Source of the DNA: Synaphobranchus kaupii
Taxonomy: Eukaryota; Chordata; Actinopteri; Anguilliformes; Synaphobranchidae
Direction of reading: 5' to 3'
DNA length: 64,000 nt
Assembly (NCBI GenBank): GCA_029718625.1
Contig: CM056383.1
Coordinates: forward strand, 67,923,758 to 67,987,757
This document shows, piece by piece, positions 1 to 9,682 of this stretch (the stretch's first letter is position 1; every line of letters begins with the position of its first letter). The notes beneath the pieces were generated by a model that was not told where the DNA came from, did no database searches, and saw only the letters and a program-made list of their open reading frames with translations. The position numbers and the translations under genes were made by a program.

Positions 1-500
1 GGTGGAATGTTCAAAACTCCACTCTAGCGGCAGCTGGTAATTTCAATTTCAAACCCATTTTCTAACTTGTGACCACGACTACAGTTTTTAAGTTACACAA
101 GACATATTATATACAGATGTGCATCTGATTCCCAGGATTCCTACGGTGTGAATATCTAAGCTGTGACATGTATATATTTTGAGATAGAGCTGTCTGAATC
201 TGGGCATGCTTTTCTCAAGCTACTATTGTATTGCCGGGCATGTGATGTATAGGCGACTCCTGATTGGTTTAAATCTCATGCTTCGAACAGACGGACGGAC
301 GGACACACATGTCAAGTATAGAAGCGGCTGCACCGCTTAAAAATACAAATCTACAATAACTGGATTATAGAAGTGTACACATTCCCAGGAAAATAAGATA
401 TCGAGTCTTTTGATGTTGATGGGTCACAGACTTCAGGAAGTAACAGCAAGCAAAGGATATGTGACCAAATATGAAATATGATACTTTAAAAATACATTAA
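1..500. other. Intergenic, small repeat fragments only
   Basis: No coding signal. A short ACGG-rich run (about 288-306) adjoins GTATAGAAGCGGCTGCACC, which looks like a dispersed-repeat fragment. Positions 375-450 match a Tc1-associated repeat seen elsewhere in the window (near 11280-11400, 18225-18300 and 63650-63750). Confidence 0.5.
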
Positions 501-539
501 AGCAAAGGGTATGAATACTTATGAACATGAGAGATTTCA

Positions 540-715
540 GTTTTTGATTTTTAATACATTTGCAAAAATTTCTAAAAATATGTTTTCACTGTCATTATTG
601 GTTACTGAGTGTAGACTGATGATTAAAAATGGCAATTTTATCCATTTAAAATTAAATCTACAACACAATAAAGTGCGGAAAAAGTGAAGGGGTTTGAATA
701 ATTATGAGCTCAACT
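540..715. mobile_element. Tc1/mariner terminal region, solo/decayed
   Basis: This AT-rich stretch ends in the motif GAAGGGGTTTGAATAATTAT. It matches my memory of the subterminal sequence common to one fish Tc1 lineage, with a run of TTGCAAAAATTTCTAAAAA and a GTGTAGACTGATGA block. The outer end appears to lie near 711, so this end belongs to an element extending leftwards; the left part is decayed. A related piece (cacagac-tcaggaagt) lies at 375-450 and again at 11340-11400. No intact partner terminus is visible. Confidence 0.6.
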
Positions 716-721
716 GTTTGT

Positions 722-1230
722 AGGTCAGGGCTTTTACTGGGCCTCTCACGGACATTGACTTTGTTGTTCTTTAGCCACTCCACTGTGATTTCGGCTGTGT
801 GCCTCGGCTCAAATGAGCACTAATATTGGCTTTTTTAGTCAGGGCTTCCTTGTTGTCACCTTGCCATACAGGCCAGAATTGTGGAGAGCTTGGGATATTG
901 TTGTCACATGCACACATTGACCAGTCTTTGCCATAAAGGACTGCAGCTCCTTCAAAGTTGACATTGACCTCATGGAGGCTTTTCTGTTCAGGCTCCTCCT
1001 TGCTGGGTCATCCAGTTTGGAGGGACAGCCTGATCTAGGCAAGATTTAGGTGGTGCCATTGGCTATGCTTTGTACTCCTTAATGATGGTCTTGACTGTAT
1101 TCTAAGGGATATTTAAGTCCTTTGATATCTTTTTAGACCCATCTCCTGATTTGTGTCTGTCACAATTTTATTTCTAAGTTCTTTTGAAAGCTCATTGTTT
1201 GTTCTTTACTATGTAATGTACTATCCAGGG
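722..1230 (-). pseudogene. Tc1-like transposase remnant with the catalytic core deleted
   Basis: Minus-strand translation gives two recognisable pieces of a Tc1 transposase. At 839-1230 lies the N-terminal paired-like DNA-binding region: LSKELRNKIV, then after frame breaks LNRKASMRSMSTLKELQSF and ISQALHNSGLYGKVTTRKP. At 722-800 lies a C-terminal piece reading AEITVEWLKNNKVNV followed by SKSPDL, equivalent to the region just before the third catalytic residue in Tc1 proteins. The roughly 130 residues between them, which carry the first two catalytic aspartates, are missing, and stops and frameshifts interrupt what is left. The open stretch 839-1042 is therefore a fossil domain, not a small gene. 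Confidence 0.8.
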
Positions 1231-2300
1231 TAGGAGGTGTACAGAAACAGTTGTTCAACTGCATGCCATTGAATACACTTTCACATGCATTCACCGCATA
1301 CAATTACTACAGAAAGTTGTTAACATCTCTGTTTTTTAGGCCTACATAATTCATGGTAACAGATATTGGTGATTTTAAACATGTTTCAACCTCTCTTTTT
1401 CACTCCAGCTTTTCTGCAGCCCTGCAAGCAATTGTGGCCCCGGTGTATCTGTGTGCAAACCCAGTGCGTACGTTCTGAAGTGTGTGCCGGTGTCCCTGGT
1501 GCGGTGGTATGTATATTTTATGTCTCGGACTCAGGTCCCAGGGCTTTGGTGTCACGACTCTGGGCTGGTTCATATCTCAACACTTGTGTATTGTAGCATC
1601 GGAATCCATGTTATGAACTAGGCTTGTTACAGGTCTCAAGACTTCACAGCAAATACAAGTCTTAAGGCCTCAGAGTGCGGGCAGCAGCTGCAACAAGCCT
1701 TAATACCGTCTGGAATCTGCCCTGGGTGGATCCAAGTCCCAGAACCTCTGAAATCAGTGCTGTCCTAAGAACTCTGTGTTGCTCATATGCTAGACCTAAG
1801 TCCCAAGACATTTGTCATTGAGCCCAGTGCATGTACCAGTACCATGTCCTGAAATCCAATCCATAGGTACGCTGCCCAGCACCAAGGCGTATGCATCAGG
1901 GAAGCACTGTGGGCGTCTAACAGATGAGCTGACCATGCGGAGGAGAAGCAGGAAGTCCCCAGACGGGGGAGCTGTGTAAGTATGAGTTTTTTTTTGTTTT
2001 TGTTTTTTATGCACCACATTTGGTGTAGATTAGTGTATTACTACTTACAGTCTTACATACTTCTATGCAATCAAATTAATTAGTTTTAACTAAAACAAAC
2101 TAATTTGATTGTAGTTGTATGTGATACTGTCTGTAGTAATGCACTAATGGAGAGTGGGGCCTGGCCGAATTCTCAACTTTTTCACCTTACAGCCAGCATT
2201 TCAGTGGTCCAAAAAAGTTGCATAACCCCTGTATTGTACTCCGAATTTTCCGGGGGGGCCACAACCTGCCACTTCCCCTTCATTCACTCCACACTCATAC
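1231..2300. other. Intergenic, nothing recognised
   Basis: No conserved frame or repeat family that I can name. Between about 1520 and 1830 there are loosely repeated phrases of the kind 'aagtcccaga / aggtctcaag', which may be a very old degenerate tandem repeat. Homopolymer T at 1985-2010. Confidence 0.4.
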
Positions 2301-2302
2301 AA

Positions 2303-2427
2303 CTCCCCCGCCCTTGGGGACCACCATCTCCCCCGCCCTTGGGGACCACCATCTCCCCCGCCCTTGGGGACCACCATCTCCCCCGCCCTTGGGGACCACC
2401 ATCTCCCCCGCCCTTGGGGACCACCGA
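2303..2427. repeat. 25-bp minisatellite, 5 copies
   Basis: Five head-to-tail copies of a unit starting CTCCCCCGCCC and ending GGGGACCACCAT. The last copy runs directly into the first 175-bp tRNA-like unit. The flanks of the minisatellite unit (CTCCCCC...ACCAACATTGCTC) also occur once in each downstream 175-bp unit, so this array probably expanded from the edge of that larger unit. Confidence 0.9.
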
Positions 2428-3448
2428 CATTGCTCAGGTGTGGCGCTCGGGGAATCGAACCAGCAACCTCTACCCTCGTGAAGTGCGGTCCAACCTCCTG
2501 CGCCACGGAGTCCTTCGCATTTGTGTTTTGTTTCTTTACATACTTAAATGGCACAATGGTACAAAGGCACAAAGGACAAAAGCTGTGCAACTCCCCCACC
2601 AACATTGCTCAGGTGTGGCGCTCGGGGAATCGAACCGGCAATCTCTATCCTCGTGAAGTGCCGTCCAACCTCCTGCGCCACGGAGTCCTTTGCGTTTGTA
2701 TTTTGTTTCTTTACAAACTTAAATGGCACAATGGTACAAAGGCACAAAGAACAAAAGCTGTATAACTCCCCCACCAACATTGTTCAGGTGTGGCGCTCGG
2801 GGGAATCGAACCGGCAACCTTTACCCTCGTGAGGTGCCGTCCAACCTCCTGCGCCACAGAGTCCTTTGCGTTTGTGTTTTGTTTCTTTACATACTTAAAT
2901 GGCACAATGGTACAAAGGCACAAAGGACAAAAGCTGTGCCACTCCCCCACCAACATTGCTCAGGTGTGGCGCTCGGGGAATCGAACCGGCAATCTCTATC
3001 CTCGTGAAGTGCCGTCCAACCTCCTGCGCCACGGAGTCCTTTGCGTTTGTATTTTGTTTCTTTACATACTTAAATGGCACAATGGTACAAAGGCACAAAG
3101 GACAAAAGCTGTGCAACTCCCCCACCAACATTGCTCAGGTGTGGCGCTCGGGGAATCGAACTGGCAATCTCTATCCTCGTGAAGTGCCGTCCAACCTCCT
3201 GCGCCACGGAGTCCTTTGTGTTTGTGTTTTGTTTCTTTACATACTTAAATGGCACAATGGTTCAAAGGCACAAAGGACAAAAGCTGTGCAACTCCCCCAC
3301 CAACATTGCTCAGGTGTGGCGCTCAGGGAATCGAACCGGCAACCTCTACACTCGTGAAGTGCCGTCCAACCTCCTGCGCCACGGAGTCCTTCACATTTGT
3401 GTTTTGTTTCTCTACAAACTTAAATGGCACAATGGCCAAAAGTTGTGC
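2428..3448 (-). repeat. Tandem array of six ~175-bp tRNA-like units
   Basis: Units begin at 2428, 2602, 2777, 2953, 3128 and 3303, giving periods of 174-176 bp; the last unit is truncated near 3448. On the minus strand each unit carries TGGCGCAGGAGG, close to the Pol III A-box consensus, then about 30 nt later GGTTCGATTCC, a perfect B-box, at tRNA-like spacing. The T-stem no longer pairs well, so these are tRNA-derived rather than functional tRNA genes. The tail of each unit is CAAA/AAGG-rich and lacks the LINE-type 3' tail seen on the dispersed SINEs in this window. Copies are highly similar, which implies recent expansion or homogenisation. Open frames running through the array are repeat artefacts. 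Confidence 0.85.
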
Positions 3449-3530
3449 AAACTTGAATGGGGATTGAACCCCAGACCTTGGTGTTGCTAAACCAGAACCA
3501 TTCCTTTGAGCCACTGTAACTTATACTTCT
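3449..3530 (-). repeat. Single divergent tRNA-like segment
   Basis: On the minus strand GTGGCTCAAAGGAATGG is followed by GGGGTTCAATCCCC, resembling an A-box and B-box pair at tRNA spacing. It directly adjoins the last 175-bp unit and has the same orientation, but its sequence differs from both neighbouring arrays. Confidence 0.5.
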
Positions 3531-3699
3531 TTGTTCGGCTTTCCTGCAGTGAATTCATGAAGATGCAAAAAGAGAGGAGAAAGAGCATTTAGAGAGCCTG
3601 TCCCTTCTGTTGTTTTTTATACCTTTATGTACCTATGAGCTTTTGCCTGCCATTTCAATTGCCCAACGGGGATAATTAAAGTTTATTGAATTCTCGCCA

Positions 3700-4175
3700 C
3701 CATCATGTTAGCGTTTGGGTGAGTGCAGCATTGGACAGAAAATGAGACCACAGAAATGTAGGTGAAGAGTGAGGTTTGAACCCTGAAGTGCTGCGTCCAC
3801 AGACAAAGACAATACCTTTGTGCCAAAGTCTCCTTAGCTGTTCTGTGAGCTCTGCAGTGGAGTGAAGAAGCTGAGATCATAAAAACATGAGGAATAAAGA
3901 TACAGAACGAGGTTTGAACCCTCAAGCTCGCCTTCCAAAGACCAAGACTCTCCCGTTATGCCACAGTGGCCTTGGTGTGTTTGAGGGTGATGCAGTGGAC
4001 AGAAGAAGATGAGACCACAGAAATGCAAGTGAAATAAAGATAACAGATGAGGTTTGAACCATAACATTTTCCTTCCAGGCACAAAGACAGTGCCATCACG
4101 CCACAGAGGTCATAACACTTTTGAGGTTGCTACATGGACTGACGATAACGAGACCACAGAAATGCAAGATAAATA
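3700..4175 (-). repeat. Second tRNA-like tandem array, ~139-bp period
   Basis: Three full units and one partial. B-box-like GGTTCAAACCT occurs on the minus strand at about 3773, 3911 and 4051 (spacings 138 and 140). A-box-like TGGCACAAAGG, TGGCATAACGGG and TGGCGTGATGG lie at about 3815-3825, 3952-3963 and 4093-4103. Each unit ends in a shared tail with CATTTCTGTGGTCTCAT; the fourth copy (4140-4175) has only this tail. Units are much more diverged from each other than those of the 175-bp array, so this array looks older. It has the same orientation as its neighbour. Confidence 0.75.
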
Positions 4176-4182
4176 AAGATAT

Positions 4183-5262
4183 GTCCCCTAAAAAGGAGCA
4201 AACCAGGTGTACAATGGAATTTGCTACATACATAAAATACCATACTGTTACATTCATGGTTTGCAGTAATACATGAAATGCATTGTGGGTAATCAGAATG
4301 GATTAATTGGAACATACATCCTGTACATTTGGTATCCAGAAATAACATTCTGGTTTGTTTGAACTTGTTTATGACTCTTTAGTTTATTTTAAATATGCTT
4401 TTAAACAGATATACTTACAAAGTATTTACATGGCATGTTGATATATATATATTTATATACACAAAACATTGTGTTAGTACATAAAAAGCATTGAGAGTAA
4501 ATGGTGTCAATCAAAATATGTACATATTCACAGATGTGTGATAGTAGATTAAATGCATTATGGGTACTCAGTCAATTAGTCAAAATGTATACACGTTCAT
4601 GGTTGTGTGATAGTAGATGAAAAGATCTTTAAAGACTGTCTTTGAAATACGTCTATTTCAGAATATTTTATGGAATCCATTCAGGACCTGTTTAACTTCT
4701 CATCCAAACGACAGCATTCTTATAGCAGAGTATCCCCATCACTGCACTGAGGCATATTTGACCAAGGGGAAGATTGCCCCTTACTGGCATACCAACACAA
4801 CTTCCAGCAGCAACTTGGGTCTCCCATCCAAATACTAACCAAGCCCACACATGCTTAGCTTCAGCCATTCAGGAAGAGCAGTTTGCATGGTGGTATGGCT
4901 GCTGATGAAACTCCTCTGCATTTTATAATACACAAACTGCACTGTGGGTAATCTGAATTATTGAATGAGAATTAATTGAAGCATACATTTTCAGGGTTGG
5001 CAGATTTTAGAAATTTTTTCTTTAAACATTCCTCCAAATGAGGGATTTTTGGGAGTTTTTTTCCCCTCAAATGGGGGATTTTTCGATCTGGCGTCCCTGG
5101 GTTTTTGTTTCGGGTAGGCCAGGTCTGCCATCCAAAACTACCCAGATTTAAGCATCTGGCAACCCTGAAAAGAAATGACACAGATTTTGACACTATGTGT
5201 TTTATGGAGGTAGCAAGAACAGAAATCCCACTGTGTACCTGGTTGACTCCTTTTTAGGGGAC
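4183..5262. mobile_element. Non-autonomous DNA element with inverted ends
   Basis: The left end GTCCCCTAAAAAGGAGCAAA is repeated inverted at 5225-5262 (GTCCCCTAAAAAGGAGTCAA on the minus strand), giving imperfect terminal inverted repeats of about 40 bp. The first 499 bp (4183-4681) recur as a direct copy at 5531-6013. No transposase frame is present. A 5S-derived SINE sits inside (4683-4904). I see no convincing target duplication, so the family is not assigned. Confidence 0.5.
4683..4904 (-). mobile_element. 5S-rRNA-derived SINE (SINE3-type)
   Basis: The minus strand reads CAGCCATACCACC, then GAAGCTAAGCATGTG and GGTTAGTATTTGGATGGGAG. These are the 5' end, the internal control region and the downstream segment of vertebrate 5S rRNA in the right order. 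After the 5S head comes TTTGGATGAGAAGTTAAAC, which matches the body of fish 5S-derived SINEs as I know them. The copy lacks a recognisable 3' tail and interrupts the surrounding inverted-end element. Confidence 0.8.
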
Positions 5263-5267
5263 GTGTA

Positions 5268-5517
5268 ACCAAAAGTAGACAGGCATATTTTTCAGGAATT
5301 CTTAATTTTATAAATAAGGATATTCCATACCTCGATTTCCCTAAACCAAATGACCTACTCTAGAAATAGCATCTTTAAAAGTTGTTTAAAAAGATGCCCA
5401 TTTTAGAATACAATAAAGCATTTTGTTTAAGTAAATGTGCAAACGGAATATATTTTTAATATTTTTAGTTTTTTTAAATGAAAAATTCCTCATAAACATG
5501 CCCATCTACTTTTGATT
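5268..5517. mobile_element. Short MITE, ~250 bp
   Basis: The left end AACCAAAAGTAGACAGGCAT is matched inverted at the right end (AATCAAAAGTAGATGGGCAT on the minus strand). Inverted identity of about 30 bp continues into TCAGGAATTC / TGAGGAATTT. The interior is AT-rich with no frame. It lies exactly between the two direct copies of the neighbouring element. Confidence 0.6.
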
Positions 5518-5530
5518 ATGCATTTAATGT

Positions 5531-6013
5531 GTCCCCTAAAAAGGAGCAAACCAGGTGTACAGTGGAATTTGCCTCATTGGTACATAGATAAAATACCATA
5601 CTGTTACATTCATGGTTTGCAATAATACATGAAATGGAATGTGGGTAATCAGAATGGATTAATTGGAACATACATCCTGTACATTTGGTACCCAGAAATA
5701 ACATTCTGGTTTGTTTGAACTTGTTTATGCTTTTAAACAGATATACTTACAAAGTATTTACATGGCATGTTGATATATATATATATATTTATATACACAA
5801 AACATTGTGGGTTAGTACATAAAAAGCATTGAGAGTAAATGGTGTCAATCAACATATGTACACATTCACAGATGTGTGATAGTAGATGAAATGCATTATA
5901 CTGTCAATTAGTCAGAATGTATACACATTCACGGTTGTGTGATAGTCGATAAAAAGATCTTTAAAGACTGCCTTTGAAAGATTTTTATTTCAGAATATTT
6001 CATGGAATCCATT
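5531..6013. repeat. Direct partial copy of the 4183-4681 repeat
   Basis: Shares the GTCCCCTAAAAAGGAGCAAA start and then matches the first copy along about 480 bp, with small indels such as an extra TA dinucleotide run near 5775. It ends at TGGAATCCATT, where the first copy is interrupted by the SINE. Confidence 0.8.
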
Positions 6014-6394
6014 GTCTTGTGTGTATACGTCACACTGATGCAGCCCCCACCTGTGCTCTCCCATCGTTCATCTGTCCTTAGATACGACAGCACCATGAGC
6101 CACCGCAACACAGCCACCTGCAAATATGCCTGAACACTTTCATTCTCAATTCTTTATTTTGATACAGTACGAAGATTTCAGGACACTGCAAAACTGCTAA
6201 AATTGTGGGGGGGAAAAACCTCAACCATGTGGAGTATGGGAACATTCAGACAGAAACAGTATGTTGTATGACAGAATGTTGTATCAATTAAATTTTTAAC
6301 CTGCAATAAATGTTGCCATATTGCAGCCCTGTTCTCCACCCTCATACATATTACATCTAATGTTCAGTTGATATTTTTTATGTATATATATATA
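6014..6394. other. Intergenic, ends in a TA-rich microsatellite
   Basis: No coding signal or recognised repeat until the short (TA)n run at about 6383-6396. That run is the insertion site of the following Tc1-like transposon. Confidence 0.4.
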
Positions 6395-6396
6395 TA

Positions 6397-7919
6397 CACT
6401 ACTCACAAAAAGTTAGGGATATTTGGCTTTCGGGTGAAATTTATGGAAAATGTAAGTTCACGCTACAGTGATATTATACGTATCATGAAAGTAGGGCATT
6501 TAAGTAGAAGCATGCAATGGTGATTTCCTCATCTCAAACAATTTATTGAAACAAAAGCCAACAACAGTGGTGGGTATACCACAACAAAAATGTCAATGTC
6601 TCAATAACTTGTCATGTGCCCTTGAGCATCAATTACAGCTTGACAACGACGTCTCATGCTGTTCACAAGTCGACTTATTGTCTGCTGAGGCATGGCATCC
6701 CACTCTTCTTGAAGGGCCGCCCTCAGGTCATTGAGGTTCTGGGGTACAGAGTTACGAGCCTCTACACGGTGAGTCAGCTGATCCCATAGGTTTTCTATGG
6801 GATTCAGGTCTGGAGAAAGTGCAGGCCACTCCATTTGAGGTACCCCAGTCTCCAGCAGCCTTTCCCTAATGATGCGACCTCGATGAGCTGGAGCATTGTC
6901 GTCCATGAAGATGAAATTAGGCCTGTGTTGTTCATGCAGGGGCACAATGACTGGATTAATGATGTTATTCAGGTAGTATGGGCTTGTCACTGTACCATTC
7001 ACAAAGTGTAGGGCAGTTCTGTATTGACTAGACACACCTGCCCACACTGTAACACCGCCACCACCAAAGGGTCGTCTGGTGACAACAGTGGCTGATGCAT
7101 AGCGCTCTCCTTGACGTCTCCAACATCGTTGGCGGCCATCATTTCTGCTCAACGTGAATCGACTTTCATCAGAGAACAGAACTGAGGCCCACTGGTCCCT
7201 CATCCAGCGTAAATGCTCCCTGGCCCATGCAAGACGATGACGCCTGTGCCTGGTGGTGTGGTCAGGTACCCTTGCAGGTCGTCTAGCACGCAGACCACGC
7301 TGATGTAAACGGTTTCGAATGGTCTGACGTGACACTTGGGTGCCTCTCACCTCCCTTAAATGTGCCTGGAGTTGAGTGGCATTCATCATCCGGTTCCGCA
7401 GGGCACTGTTCACAATGAAGCGGTCATCAGTGTGGGATGTGGCCAAAGGACGTCCACTTCTATGCCTTTCTGTGACTCTTCCAGTCTCTCTGTTGCAACC
7501 TGCTGATGACACTCTGTGACACTCTAAGCTCAGTGGCCACTTCCCTCTGAGAACATCCTGTTTGAAGCCTCGCAATGGCGAGGTACTGTTGATCAATTGT
7601 TAGGTGTCGTCTTGGTCTCATGATGTCAAAATGTGAACAGCATGATGAAGAGGACTGTTTAAATACCAATTCTAATTGAACCAGGAAATTTATTGGTCGA
7701 TTCATGGATCAAACACCTGTTGTGAATTTTGCCGTTCAGCTCCTTGTTAGAGAACAGCAAGTTGTGCAAAAAGTACTGAAACATTGAATAGTTGGACATG
7801 TGCATTCAAAAGTTTAGAGAAGGTCAAATTAATTTCACCTGTAAAGGTTATAGTGCATTTTAGGTTCATCCTGAAATTTCACCCGAAAGCCGAATATCCC
7901 TAACTTTTTGTGAGTAGTG
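6397..7919 (-). mobile_element. Tc1-like (IS630/Tc1/mariner) transposon, copy 1
   Basis: Full-length 1523-bp element. Terminal inverted repeats of 46 bp start CACTACTCACAAAAAGTTAG at both ends with one visible mismatch (TATTTGG versus TATTCGG). TA dinucleotides flank both ends (6395-6396 and 7920-7921), as expected of this superfamily. It carries one transposase frame on the minus strand. Copy 2 at 48392-49922 is nearly identical but 8 bp longer. The difference is explained by one 8-bp deletion in copy 1. Confidence 0.95.
6601..7621 (-). pseudogene. Tc1-like transposase, frameshifted by an 8-bp deletion
   Basis: A DD34E transposase that would cut and rejoin its own element at TA sites in the nucleus. 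The start is the ATG at 7619-7621 ([12 protein letters not shown]), matching copy 2. The usual product would be 342 residues, normal for Tc1. Visible parts in order: a first helix-turn-helix ([19 protein letters not shown]), a second ([18 protein letters not shown]), then the catalytic core with LFSDESRF (first Asp), FMDDNAPAH (second Asp) and [12 protein letters not shown] (Glu). Exactly 34 residues separate the second Asp and the Glu. An 8-bp loss near 7489, within AGAG repeats, shifts the frame between the two helix-turn-helix motifs. The 331-codon frame 6601-7596 therefore begins with out-of-frame residues and then carries the intact remainder. Confidence 0.93.
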
Positions 7920-7921
7920 TA

Positions 7922-8371
7922 TGTGCCTCTTTACTACAACTGTACATAATTACTAGAATATTTTCTTCTGTTGAAAAATGATGTAGCGCTGTAAACATTT
8001 TTAATTATGTCAATAACTACAATAAGCATAACTACACTAATCATTAATACATTTGCATTCTCACTCAAAAGAAGAATGAGCTCTGAAGTTCTTGATCAAG
8101 ATTTTATGACACGCCTGCACACCAGTAAATGTAGAACTTTCTGGCAAGGCTCCTTCATTACAACATTATATAAAGTTGTACATTTTCCATCTTATAATAA
8201 GAAATGTCTCTAGACTGATTGGTATGGAATGCGGGATAAGAGCATAGACCGGAGCCAAATGGTTCCATTTTCTATGATGTCATAAAACACAAGACAAGAG
8301 GGCACTCCCCCTCCCAGCAAAGTTGACTTCAAATCCCTAAAGGCAAATACACTGGCTTTCCTGGCCAAACA
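7922..8371. other. Intergenic, nothing recognised
   Basis: AT-rich unique sequence. The 68-codon frame at 8007-8213 has no recognisable motif and no support as a gene. Confidence 0.4.
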
Positions 8372-8550
8372 AACACATGTTACATGACAGGCTTTTAGCA
8401 GACACCCTTACACAGCTTGATATTTACTGAAACATTTCAGGTTAAGCACCTTGCTCAAGGGTACAACGGCAGTCTTCTACCTGGGAATCAAACCTGAAAT
8501 CTTTAGGTCACAAGCTGTTACACAAGTCGCCTCACCGTCACACTATAGCA
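8372..8550 (-). mobile_element. tRNA-derived SINE, same family as 10687 and 61131
   Basis: The minus strand reads CAGGTTTGATTCCCAGGTAG, then CTGCCGTTGTACCCTTGAGC, AAGGTGCTTAACCTG, and a tail GGGTGTCTGCTAAAAGCC. These blocks match the other two copies in the same order. The tRNA-like head is diverged and partly rearranged. Confidence 0.8.
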
Positions 8551-9110
8551 ATCCAGTGGATTTGCTTTGTAATTATTCATTGTGATATGGAAGCAGAGTT
8601 TTGTTTTGTATTTTTCATTTTTTTAATGATGTTATTTTTATTCTTTCCATGCTACAAAATAAAATGTCGGCATCGATGGTATATTACAAATATGTAGAAA
8701 ACACAAAATTCAACATGTTTTTTCCTCTTTTAAAAATACAAACATTTTGGCAAACTAATATCCATACCTGAAAAATGCAAATATTAAAATAGATTTCAAT
8801 AAGAAATGTGTAACATCATAACTATGGCATGTGGCAGTAAAGGGTATTTTCTGCATAGATAACAGAGACGGGAGACCTCACTGTGGACAAGTCAAAGGTT
8901 TCTTCACATCACTGGCAAACCTTCAGGCTTCAATGCCCTTCTGTTCAAGGGGATTGGGTAGAAAAGAAAAAATAAATAAGTCTGTTCAGGGATATTCACT
9001 ACTATTTAATTGGTTTGATAAATATCTATTAAACTACTTTTATATAATTTCTATATTTAATCATGTTTAATGTACATTTAAAAAAACTGTCCGTTATGCG
9101 AGTTAGAACA
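8551..9110. other. Intergenic, nothing recognised
   Basis: AT-rich unique sequence. A 79-codon frame at 8831-9070 shows no domain or homology I recognise. Confidence 0.4.
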
Positions 9111-9114
9111 TATA

Positions 9115-9317
9115 CAAACTCCAATTCCAAAAAAGTTGGAACAGTATGTAAAATACACATAAAAGCAGAAGGCAGTGATTTGTAAATTATTTTACAAACA
9201 TTTAATTGAAAACAGTACAAAGATATTTAATGTTTTACCATATCAACTTTATTGATTTTTGTAAATATACGCCAATTCCGAATTTGATGCCTGCAACACA
9301 TTCCAAAAAAGTTGTAT
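9115..9317. mobile_element. Long-TIR Tc1/mariner end (solo)
   Basis: Starts CAAACTCCAATTCCAAAAAA, includes AGCAGAAGGCAGTGATTTGT and TTTGATGCCTGCAACACATT, and ends CCAAAAAAGTTG. This is the ~200-bp inverted end of a fish Tc1/mariner family. The same end appears twice, inverted, in the nested element at 17955-18585. Only one end is present here. Confidence 0.7.
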
Positions 9318-9324
9318 GATCACT

Positions 9325-9420
9325 TGAAGGGTTGTTTCTCCCGACTTATTTTTCTATACAGTTCATTAAGAAAATGAGTGATTGTTTGAGGCTTGTTTGA
9401 TACAATTCAAAAGATGAACT
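9325..9420. repeat. Fragment of the palindromic repeat found at 10950-11195
   Basis: Contains GAAGGGTTGTTTCTCCCGAC, ACTTATTTTTCT and GTTTGAGGCTTGTTTGATAC. All have close counterparts in the inverted-repeat element at 10950-11195. Confidence 0.5.
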
Positions 9421-9682
9421 ATAAGAACAATGTTACATGCAAATATTTGTTACAAAAATACAGATTGAATACATAATATAAAATAACTGAACAAATATTA
9501 CTTACAAATGGGTATAAATAATGCAAGTTCTATTGACATTTATTTTTTATGTTTTCCAGTCACTGTTCCTTTGACACCATCTCTGTTTGGGCAGTGTATT
9601 GTGCCTTTGTACTGGCTGTGCCCAGTTGCCTCAGTTCTGAAATTACCCACATTTTCTGCATGAATGTGCAGTTACATTCTCA

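Noticed and set aside
2440..2515. Functional tRNA gene in the first array unit
   Set aside because: A- and B-boxes are good, but the T-stem and acceptor stem do not pair properly, so it is tRNA-derived, not a working tRNA.
2105..3490. Many 60-180 codon frames on both strands
   Set aside because: All run through the tRNA-like tandem array and repeat with its period; no independent protein signal.
6546..6734. 62-codon frame opposite the copy-1 transposase end (and its twin at 49585-49773)
   Set aside because: Antisense shadow of the transposase C-terminus, duplicated because the transposon is duplicated.
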